NCBI RefSeq assembly: GCF_030408755.1
Contig: NZ_CP047209.1
Location: 682,001 to 746,000, forward strand
Source of the DNA: Corynebacterium felinum
GTDB taxonomy: Bacteria; Actinomycetota; Actinomycetes; Mycobacteriales; Mycobacteriaceae
Length of the DNA stretch: 64,000 nucleotides
Direction of reading: 5' to 3'
The notes under the pieces: generated by a model
What the model saw: only the letters and a program-made list of their open reading frames with translations
What the model was told of the DNA's origin: nothing
Databases searched by the model: none
Part shown: positions 55,644 to 64,000 of the stretch, piece after piece
Layout of the letters: each line of letters opens with the position of its first letter
Numbering within the stretch: the stretch's first letter is position 1
Made by a program: the position numbers and the translations under genes

Positions 55644-57975
55644 GTTTTCGCGTCGATACCTTGCTGGTGATATCAAGGCACATAAGGGGCTTGCCGTCGT
55701 TTTAGTTTGTCTGGTCGCCCTTTCATCTGCCCTGATGGGGGTGGGGGCAGGCACGATCGAGCGGCTCTCGTCTGCAGTCGCTGCGTTGCATAAAGTGACG
55801 TCACCGCCTGACTTGTTGCAGATGCATCAAGGGGATATGAATCTGGAGGCGCTTGAAGAGTTTGGGCGTCGGCCCGATGTTGCTGCACTTCAGATTGAAC
55901 GGCTAAAAGGGGTTGACCCGAGTCTGATAGGGTATCGCACCAAGGCTGGTGACGGCGATTTTTCGCGCTCGTTGATTGATCATCTTTTTACTACCCCGAA
56001 CGAGCAGTTCGACAAGCTTATCGACGTCGCCACCGCACAACCCGCAGACCCAGCGCTCGGGGAGGTTTATATTCCTGTGGTTGTGAAGGATCAATTTCCG
56101 GTAGAAATTGGTGACCAATTGAATGTCGCGGGCACACCGCTGACAATCGCAGGTTTCATTCGTGACGGGCAGATGGCGTCACCTATGGCCGGTTCCACTT
56201 GCTATTTAGTGCACCCGGATTCTTGGGAGGGCATTTCCGGCCAAAAGGAGGCGATCATTGGAGTGAAACTCGCACACCCTGATGCTCTGCCTGCGGTTGA
56301 GCAAGCATTTAAAGCAGATCCTGAGCTTCCTCATAATGGTCAGTTTGTAACAGCGCCGATGATCAAACTGATTACTGTGCTCTCGTCAGGTCTGGTTGCC
56401 TTCGGGTTTATTGCTGGTGCGGTAGCACTGATGGGGATTGCCCTTGTGAGCTTGTGGTTTATTATTCGGGGCACGATTGAAGACCAAATCCGGACCATTG
56501 GAGTGCTGAAAGCACTTGGCCTGTCGCGTAGGGATGTTGCCGGTCTTTTCTTGTTGCGCTACCACGCTGTTGTCGTTGTTGGCTGTGTAATCGGATTAGG
56601 AATGGCAACGTTAGCGTTGTTTCCTGTCAGTACCGGATTCGCACACGCCTTTGGTCATGCACCTCTGAGCATCTGGACTTTCCTCGTGCCCCTTTGCGCA
56701 GTGCTGGTAGTGGCGGTAGTTGTGGAGGGGTTGTGCGGGGTTGTTCTTCGAAAGATTGCAAAGATTGAGCCTGTGCCTGCCATGGTTCACGGTCGAACAG
56801 ATTCAAAGACACATCCTGGCAGGGTTCGTCCTAGGATTTTCCTTCGGCAGGGTGTCAAGTCGGCGCTGATTGTAGGGGGAATAGCGGGGAACAAGGGGCA
56901 ATGGCTGATGTTGTCGATGGTGTTTTTCATTGCCACAGTGCTTGTGGCAGCTCCTGTGAGCATGGTCAAAACCTTCGCCTCACCTAGCGCCGTGGATTAT
57001 CTAGGGATCGAACGTTCTGATGTGATTGCGACGATCCAGTTTCCCGAGGAAGGACAAAGCGTAGCTAAGATGTATCACCAGCTGCGGGAATACCTCGAAA
57101 GGAATGAAACTGTGGAGCGTATAGAGTCCACAGCCACAGTCCTAGTGGAAACGAAGGTAGACGATAAATGGGAACTGATGACAGTGGAGTATGGGAACTT
57201 TCACAGCAGCACTCTCCATTTTGTCGAAGGAAAACCACCGTCTAGCGGTGAGATAGCGCTCTCGCAACTCAGCGTCGACAAGCGAGAAAAGCACGTGGGG
57301 GATACCCTCAGCATTCGTGACTCGCAAGGAAACGAGCACACCTATCCACTAGTGGGAGTCTATCAAGACGTAACCTCAGGTGGATTCACAGCGAAATTAG
57401 CTCAACCTTTACCTGAGCAGTCGCAGCGCTGGACGCTGCATGTCTGGTTGAAGGATCCCAGCATGGCGCAGGTGTTCGCTGCGGAGTTAGAAAAGAACTA
57501 TTCCGGGGTGAAAGCACAGTCGGTTGCCGACGCCACTTGGCAGATCATGGGACCACTCGCAGAATCGATGCGATGGGTTGTCGTCGTTGCATGGATTGCG
57601 GCGCTGAGCACGATTGCTTTAGTTACAGTACTTTTCGTTGGCGTTCGCGTCGCTAAAGATAAGACACGCATGGGAACGCTCAACGTCTTAGGATTTGAGC
57701 CGAAGGAAATACAAAACCTTGTGCTTTGGCAAGTTGTGGTGGCAGCAACGCTCGGCATAATAATGGGGCTTGCCGTTGAAGTACTCACAGGTAAATATGT
57801 GCTTCAAGCGGTGCTTTCGATCGCTGGCGTGGGCTTGCGCGAATTACCGTACAGCCATGATGTTATTGCAGGAACTATTCTTCCAGCTTCCCTGCTCCTT
57901 GGAGTATGTGGCGGCGCAGCATTTCTTGCGCTTCGACCAATCCGTTGTGAGAACCTGACCCAGTACGTGAAATAG
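55630..57975 (+). CDS. FtsX/MacB-type ABC transporter permease
   Basis: 781 residues from the ATG at 55630 (GAGGGG upstream), overlapping the TetR gene. Topology: an N-terminal helix (about 20-42), an outer domain, three helices with an FtsX signature (about 245-370), another helix and outer domain (about 430-640), and three C-terminal helices (about 650-770) with an EPKEIQ-type coupling loop. This is the layout of eight- to ten-helix permeases of lipoprotein or peptide/antibiotic export systems. The cargo is unknown. Confidence 0.88.
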   Translation: MKSSEFSRRYLAGDIKAHKGLAVVLVCLVALSSALMGVGAGTIERLSSAVAALHKVTSPPDLLQMHQGDMNLEALEEFGRRPDVAALQIERLKGVDPSLIGYRTKAGDGDFSRSLIDHLFTTPNEQFDKLIDVATAQPADPALGEVYIPVVVKDQFPVEIGDQLNVAGTPLTIAGFIRDGQMASPMAGSTCYLVHPDSWEGISGQKEAIIGVKLAHPDALPAVEQAFKADPELPHNGQFVTAPMIKLITVLSSGLVAFGFIAGAVALMGIALVSLWFIIRGTIEDQIRTIGVLKALGLSRRDVAGLFLLRYHAVVVVGCVIGLGMATLALFPVSTGFAHAFGHAPLSIWTFLVPLCAVLVVAVVVEGLCGVVLRKIAKIEPVPAMVHGRTDSKTHPGRVRPRIFLRQGVKSALIVGGIAGNKGQWLMLSMVFFIATVLVAAPVSMVKTFASPSAVDYLGIERSDVIATIQFPEEGQSVAKMYHQLREYLERNETVERIESTATVLVETKVDDKWELMTVEYGNFHSSTLHFVEGKPPSSGEIALSQLSVDKREKHVGDTLSIRDSQGNEHTYPLVGVYQDVTSGGFTAKLAQPLPEQSQRWTLHVWLKDPSMAQVFAAELEKNYSGVKAQSVADATWQIMGPLAESMRWVVVVAWIAALSTIALVTVLFVGVRVAKDKTRMGTLNVLGFEPKEIQNLVLWQVVVAATLGIIMGLAVEVLTGKYVLQAVLSIAGVGLRELPYSHDVIAGTILPASLLLGVCGGAAFLALRPIRCENLTQYVK

Positions 57976-57985
57976 GAGAAATCTA

Positions 57986-58750
57986 ATGTCCACCATTTTG
58001 AGCGCGTGCACTGTGATCAAAGAGTTCAACACCACCATACCTCCCGTCCAGGTACTGCGGGGAGTCAGTCTTGATGTGGAAGAGCAGGAGTTTGTTGCCA
58101 TCATGGGAGCATCGGGGTCGGGAAAGTCGACCCTTCTGTATTCCATTAGCGGGATGGATGCGCCTACTTCAGGTGAGGTTACAATTGCGGGGCAGAACCT
58201 TTCTCAATTAAGCCAACAGCAAGCGGCGAAACTTCGTCTTGAACACATGGGATTTGTATTTCAGCAACCACATTTTCTCGACAATTTGTCCATTATCGAT
58301 AATGTTGCGCTTCCCGCCTTGAAAGCAAAAGTTGCCAACGCGTATAAGAAAGCTGAACAGTTACTCGTTCGTTTTGATATCGCCCACATTGCCCACCATG
58401 GGATTACTCAGGTTTCTGGTGGGCAGCTCCAACGCGCTGCCTTGTGTCGTGCGCTCATTACACGGCCGAAAATCCTGTTCGCAGACGAGCCTACTGGGGC
58501 ATTGAACAGTGCGATGACAGGTGAGGTGTTAGCAGCGCTTGCGGATGCACGGAAATTAGGGTGCGCAATTGTGATGGTTACCCACGATTATCGATGTGCT
58601 GCCCGCGCTGACCGTGTGATCTACCTCAAAGATGGACTGATTGTCGACCAATGTCAGTTCGGCAGAACCGATCCCACCGATGAGTCAGATTGGCTAGAAC
58701 GGGAAAAGACGATACTTGGCTGGCTATCGAATCTCGAAAAACAGCACTAA
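57986..58750 (+). CDS. ABC transporter ATP-binding protein (MacB/LolD type)
   Basis: 254 residues. Walker A GASGSGKST, Q-loop FVFQQPHFLD, signature VSGGQLQR, Walker B ILFADEP followed by TGALNS, H-loop VTHD. Ten bases after the permease gene with GGAGA before the ATG. It powers the preceding permease. The TetR-permease-ATPase order suggests ligand-induced export. Confidence 0.92.
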   Translation: MSTILSACTVIKEFNTTIPPVQVLRGVSLDVEEQEFVAIMGASGSGKSTLLYSISGMDAPTSGEVTIAGQNLSQLSQQQAAKLRLEHMGFVFQQPHFLDNLSIIDNVALPALKAKVANAYKKAEQLLVRFDIAHIAHHGITQVSGGQLQRAALCRALITRPKILFADEPTGALNSAMTGEVLAALADARKLGCAIVMVTHDYRCAARADRVIYLKDGLIVDQCQFGRTDPTDESDWLEREKTILGWLSNLEKQH

Positions 58751-59313
58751 ATTCTCACTTTCCCCGAACACAACTGTGCTTTACACACGTAGTGATCACC
58801 AATCTGCATGCTTTGGGGTGATAGCAGTGAACAGCAATGGGAGAGGGAAACATCCTGGATTTAGATCAGGCTTTCTAAGGATGAAAGCTATCGGTTGACG
58901 AGCAATGTGCTGGTTGCCCCTTAGATAATTGTTATCATTTGCATTGTAGTAGCTTCGATATGGGCTAGGCGGGCGAGCGTACGGCATTCAACGAGGGGTT
59001 CAATTCGAACTGTGTAAAAGCAAACTGCTGAGATCACATGAACTGTACTGCGGGGACTAAAAGGGGTAGTTGGATTATTAATACAGGCTTAACACATGTG
59101 GAAAGGTTGACTTAAGCAGTGTTTTGTTGGTGTGCGTGGGGCGGCTTTACTGTGCTTTGCGACGTCGACAATATGTGAGTTTGCAGCGCTGGTGATGGGT
59201 GGTGGTGAGGTTTCCTTATTGTTCGAAACGCTGTTCGTTTAGGTTGGCTTAAGTATGCATTTAGTAAATTCTGCTCTAGCATCATCTGAAAACAACTGAG
59301 AGTAGAGATAGTG
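58751..59313. other. Gene-free interval with possible metal-regulator sites
   Basis: 563 bp. It contains the perfect-arm palindrome GATAA-TTG-TTATC (58924-58936), Fur/Zur-like in look, and two near-identical boxes AGGTTGACTTAAG (59104-59116) and AGGTTGGCTTAAG (59241-59253). The second, extended to TTAGGTTGGCTTAAG, matches about 12 of 19 positions of the DtxR consensus. No gene is recognised. Confidence 0.4.
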
Positions 59314-59562
59314 ATGCATTGGTCGTTTTCTGAGCTTGAGCGGGAAATTCTTCTCAATATTCCCGGTGTTGATACGTCGGTCATTTCCACTTTGGAGCGT
59401 ATGGGCTTTGCGAGTTTGAGTCAGCTCGCGCAGGCGGGCGAGGAAGTGATTCTTCAGTCGAGTGCGCATGTGTTTGGCACGCCGGTGTGGCTGCATAGTC
59501 CACAGATGCGGCGCACAATCCGTTGGGTCTGCGAACAATCGCGGGAATTGGCTCTGGTCTAG
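59314..59562 (+). CDS. Small helix-hairpin-helix-like protein
   Basis: 82 residues. LLNIPGVDTSVISTLERMGFASLSQLAQ is a helix-hairpin-helix-type motif as found in DNA-binding or pathogenicity-locus-like small proteins. GAGAGTAGAG lies just upstream. No partner gene is obvious. The upstream AGGTTG boxes may control it. Function unknown. Confidence 0.6.
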   Translation: MHWSFSELEREILLNIPGVDTSVISTLERMGFASLSQLAQAGEEVILQSSAHVFGTPVWLHSPQMRRTIRWVCEQSRELALV

Positions 59563-59639
59563 GGTGCTAACTGTGCGATCAGAAGAAAACTTCTGAAAGT
59601 TATTGCTGACTAACATTTGCTTGGGCAATAATTGGGGGG

Positions 59640-60080
59640 ATGGATGAGATTGATCGCGCAATTCTTGCAGAATTGCAAAAAGACGGACGCCTGAGTAATC
59701 AGGATTTGGCTGCCCTCGTAGGGCTGACTGCTGCACCCTGCCTGCGTCGAGTGCGTAAGCTGGAAGAGATGGGTGTGATTAAGGGCTATCGCGCCATTGT
59801 GGATCAAGCAGCGCTTGATCGCGGATTTGAGGTCATTGTTCAGGCGGATGTGGGGAAAAATGATGGCCCCACTATCGCAGAATTTGAACAACGTGTGGCG
59901 GCAATGCCGGAAGTGGTGGAATTGCGGCGGATGTTTTCCAGGCCAGACTATTTCATTCGTGTGCGGGTGCGCGATTCGGAACATTATGAAGAATGGTTGA
60001 CAAAAGGCTTGTTGGGTAATCCTGGTGTTGCGCGTGTTGATTCCCGCATGACAATGAAAGTGATTAAATCAGGCGAATAG
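59640..60080 (+). CDS. Lrp/AsnC-family transcriptional regulator
   Basis: 146 residues. N-terminal winged helix-turn-helix (DEIDRAILAELQKDGRLSNQDLAALVGLTAAPCLRRVRKLEEMGVI) and a C-terminal RAM ligand-binding domain. TTGCTG, 17-bp spacer and CAATAA form a fair promoter (59602-59630), with a GGGGGG stretch as ribosome binding site. No amino acid exporter or metabolic target is adjacent; the ruined iron transporter follows. Confidence 0.92.
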   Translation: MDEIDRAILAELQKDGRLSNQDLAALVGLTAAPCLRRVRKLEEMGVIKGYRAIVDQAALDRGFEVIVQADVGKNDGPTIAEFEQRVAAMPEVVELRRMFSRPDYFIRVRVRDSEHYEEWLTKGLLGNPGVARVDSRMTMKVIKSGE

Positions 60081-60227
60081 TACTTCCCGCACGCTGGTAA
60101 CGCCCATCAACGTGGATCCTTAGCCGGCTGTGGTGTGGGGGTATTCTGGGCTGCGAATGATGTTCCTATTTCTGAATTTATACTGGTCAAATAAAAGTTG
60201 GAAGGAAAATTTTAGCGTAGAGTTTCT

Positions 60228-60482
60228 TTGCGCTCCTTCCTAGTGGTTCCGATGATTCAGATTATGTTGGGTGCTGTGATCAGTGCGTTGACGACCTTCG
60301 CGGTGTTGTCCATGAATCTGTTGCTGAGCTTGAGTGTGTGGTTTCAGGAATCTTTTACTGCTGTGCATAAGGGACAATATGTGCAGCTGTGGATTATGCT
60401 TACGGTAGTTGTTGTGGATCGCTTGACCGTGGCGGGTTGGGGTAAGCAATTTGCTACGAAATTAGGTGTGAATTACAACTAG
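60228..60482 (+). pseudogene. Remnant of FecCD-type siderophore permease (first permease)
   Basis: An open piece of 84 residues from a TTG. It resembles the middle of FecCD permeases: ALTTFAVLSMNLLLSLSVWFQ, a GSF-like ESFTAV segment, then DRLTVAGWGKQFATKLGVN, the counterpart of the usual RLDVLSLGEELARSLGVN. The N-terminal six helices and the C-terminal two are missing. A gene fragment next to two more relics of the same system. Confidence 0.6.
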
Positions 60483-60511
60483 ATCGTACTGGTGGGTGCG
60501 GGGTGTGAAGA

Positions 60512-61255
60512 ATGCGTAGTCAGCAGACATGTGTCGGCGTCGATACGCGGAAAACCTCTTTTCACAAAAACGCTGTGAAAAAGCGATTGTGGTTGCTGTC
60601 CGCACTAATCAGCGCGGCGGGTTTGGGTTTCGCGCCGCTGCTAACATACAAAAACCCGATGCCGCTGGGCACAGAGCAGTTTTCGGCTGATTGCGTATCG
60701 ATGCCTTCACGCTGTCACCGCACTGTTACTGGTTGCGATCTGCCATGCTCTGGCGACAGTAGCTTTTCAAACGGTGGACAACAACCGCATCATCCCCCCC
60801 CGCCCATCAAGGGCTTTGAATCGCTCTACCGCGTGATTCACACAGCTACTGTGTTCGTTTTTGGCACCGCAGGACTTATTACCACAGATAATCTCGGCAT
60901 GTTTGTTCTGCAGCTTGTCGGCATTGTCATCGGCGGAGGGAGATTAGGAAGTAATGCCGCCTTCATGCAGCGCATGCTCACCCCTTCTGACTTGATGTGC
61001 TGCTTGCGCGGTTATTCGGCTCAGCCATCAACACTGACCCCGGCCATTTTCCGATCTCTGCACATCTGATTGCATTTGCTGGGGGCCTATTGTGCTGAAT
61101 GCGAAAAACGCAACGTTTTAGCCCTCGGGCAGGATGCCACGATGAACTTAGGCATTGACACAATCGTTTAGGCGTGGACAATTAGTTTGCCGTTGCCGTA
61201 CTCAAGGTGGTTTCAACGGCACTGGTCGGCGGTGCAGTATTTCTTATCGCATCAA
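60512..61255 (+). pseudogene. Frameshifted FecCD-type siderophore permease (second permease)
   Basis: Pieces in more than one frame. WLLSALISAAGLGFAPLLTY, then in another frame HAVTALLLVAICHALATVAF, then after a C-run (60796-60803) GFESLYRVIHTATVFVFGTAGLI and GSNAAFMQRMLTPSD. A last piece reads VLALGQDATMNLGID (61120-61160). Internal stops, a frameshift at the C-run and a deletion between LQLVGIV and IGGG make a working protein impossible. Confidence 0.75.
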
Positions 61256-61270
61256 TGAAAAAGGACGAGT

Positions 61271-62037
61271 GTGATCACGCTGTGCGGTGTCAGCAAAAAC
61301 TACTCCTCCGAAGTGAACATCGGGCCTGTCACACTGAACAGGCCTGCTGGCGGAATTACCGCTTTGGTCATGTCTAACGGCCCAGGTAAATTCACCTTGC
61401 TCACTATGGCAGCTCGATTGATCGACATCGATGAAAGCCAGATCCCGGTTGATGAACTTGATGTCAGTTCCACTCAGTGCGCAGATCTTGCCAAGGTGTT
61501 GAGCATTCTGCGCCAAGAAAACCACTTCATTACACGGCCGAGCATGCGTCAGCTTGTGGGCTTTGGTCGTTTTCCACATGTTCATGGAAGACTCATTGCA
61601 AAAGATGAAGAAATCATATCGACCAGCTTTCGGGTGGACAACGCCAGCGTGCATACGTGGCGATGATGCTGTGCCAAGAAACCGACTACGTACTTTTGGG
61701 CGAACCACTGAATAACCTCGATGTGGCTCACTCGGTGGAGATGATGTAACGCCTTGCTCAAGTTGTGGAAGAATTCGGACGCACCATCTTTGTGGTTCTT
61801 CACGACATTAACTTCGCTGCCCGATATGTTAACGACATCTGCGCGGTTAAGGAGAGCCAGATAGCTTACTGTGGAACTGTCGAGGAAATTATGGATGCGG
61901 AGAAGCTCATCGCTTTGTTTAATACCCCCATCATGGTCAGTGAGAACCCTGTGAGTCCCTTCCCGGCTTCTAAAACACAGCAACCCCAAAAATATGCCTT
62001 TGACCTAAGAGTTTGTTTATTTGCCGAGACGGTGTAG
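61271..62037 (+). pseudogene. Broken siderophore ABC transporter ATPase (FepC/FecE type)
   Basis: The first frame (61271-61666) covers the N-terminal half, but the Walker A reads SNGPGKFTLL instead of GPNGAGKSTLL. The second frame begins near 61625 with an intact signature (LSGGQRQRA) and continues ETDYVLLGEPLNNLD, where the Walker B Asp is Gly, hits a TAA at 61747-61749 and then runs VVLHDINFAARY to 62037. About 20 residues between the halves are deleted. Damaged in at least four ways. Confidence 0.85.
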
Positions 62038-62114
62038 ATTTATCCGAGTCGCCGCGAGAGCAGCTAGGTTCCGAAGTCGGGATTGTGGTTGTTGTGGTGG
62101 CAGGAGAAAGCTAC

Positions 62115-62143
62115 TTGACAGGGTGTTTATATTCGGTTAAGGT
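62115..62143 (+). promoter_or_regulatory. rRNA operon promoter
   Basis: TTGACA (62115-62120), 17-bp spacer, TAAGGT (62138-62143), about 380 bp before the 16S gene. Confidence 0.75.
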
Positions 62144-62190
62144 TTCTTCTTACCGCTTCCGATGGGTTTTGGCTTGAGAGGTTGCGGGCG

Positions 62191-62218
62191 TGTTGTTTGA
62201 GAACTCAATAGTGTGCCA
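62191..62218 (+). promoter_or_regulatory. rRNA leader boxA/antitermination and processing region
   Basis: TTGTTTGAGAACTCAATAG, the conserved leader element of actinobacterial rrn operons, followed by GTGTGCCA. The rest of the leader (62219-62523) is unusually T/G-rich. Confidence 0.75.
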
Positions 62219-62523
62219 ATGTACTTTTGTTTTTTGTTTGGGTTGTTGGTTTTGTTGTTTGATGGTGGGTTTGGCCGGCAAGTGTGGCTTGCTTGTTAAA
62301 TTGTTTGCTGTTGGATGACGGGATTGATGATTCGATTCTTTTGCCTTCCCCGTTTTTTGCCCCGTCGGGTTGGGGGAGGTTGTTGTCTTTTTTTGTTTTT
62401 TTCAATCATTTTCGCATGGTGCCTGGCTTTTGGGTTGGGTGTTGTGTGGGCTGGTTGTTTGTTTTTTTGCCGGTTTGGTTGGGCTTTTCACGAGCCTTGG
62501 GCAGGAATTTTTTTGTTCTTGTT

Positions 62524-64000
<1,477 letters not shown>

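Overview
The window looks like chromosomal DNA of a Corynebacterium, most likely from the C. diphtheriae / ulcerans / pseudotuberculosis group. The reasons are: moderate GC; mycobacterium-like gene order (desaturase, rsgA, aroA, SRAP gene, sigH-rshA, whiB1-type gene, rhlE, adnA-adnB, K+ channel, nudC, uvrD2); an ssrA tag ending in YALAA; a UPF0182 protein like the diphtheria surface protein DIP0733; and a 16S rRNA gene of actinobacterial type. I cannot fix the species from the sequence alone. Nothing here looks like a phage, transposon, CRISPR array or large foreign island.

Layout. 0-5.9 kb: end of a fatty acid desaturase, rsgA-aroA (minus strand), SRAP protein, YbaK-type deacylase, then the thiol-stress module sigH-rshA, a 24-residue ribosomal protein gene missed by ordinary ORF cut-offs, and the WhiB1-type regulator whcE behind almost 1 kb of non-coding DNA. 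6.8-13.1 kb: a membrane protein, a PQQ-repeat protein and a DEAD-box helicase (minus strand), DUF3107 and DUF3152 proteins and a TIGR02569 protein. 13.1-23.8 kb: a DNA repair block with the two subunits of the AdnAB helicase-nuclease, a TrkA-type K+ channel, NudC and UvrD2. 24-33.7 kb: an orphan TOMM-type E1-like protein, a decayed HNH/DUF222-like locus, a YgjP-like metallopeptidase, an osmoprotectant ABC transporter, a DUF2342 protein facing a secreted PDZ/Lon-like protease, a lipoprotein and a PPA1309 protein.

33.8-43.3 kb is the cell-surface part: the UPF0182 protein, two initiator tRNA genes in a 393-bp-spaced duplication, two paralogous secreted coiled-coil proteins with C-terminal membrane anchors, and a lipoprotein alpha/beta hydrolase. 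43.6-47.3 kb is a four-gene methylmalonyl-CoA:pyruvate transcarboxylase operon (5S, 12S, small subunit, 1.3S biotin carrier), as in propionibacteria, followed by a secreted trypsin-like protease. 48.7-54.8 kb holds two inositol-phosphatase-family genes including hisN, prfB, ftsE-ftsX, and a trans-translation unit (smpB, CHY zinc-finger gene, ssrA). 55-58.8 kb is a TetR-regulated MacB/FtsX-type ABC exporter. 59.3-62 kb has an HhH protein, an Lrp-type regulator and the ruins of a siderophore ABC transporter (two FecCD permeases and one ATPase, all broken). The window ends inside a 16S rRNA gene preceded by its promoter and leader.

Points most worth a second look: abrupt switches of synonymous base composition inside genes, two of them exactly at a shared CGGCGCGCCGGG palindrome; the paralogous surface-protein pair with a long, repeat-rich leader; the Walker A lysine lost from AdnA; the orphan TOMM-like protein; the transcarboxylase operon; and the decayed iron transporter. 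I did not find a clearly new multi-gene defence or biosynthetic system.
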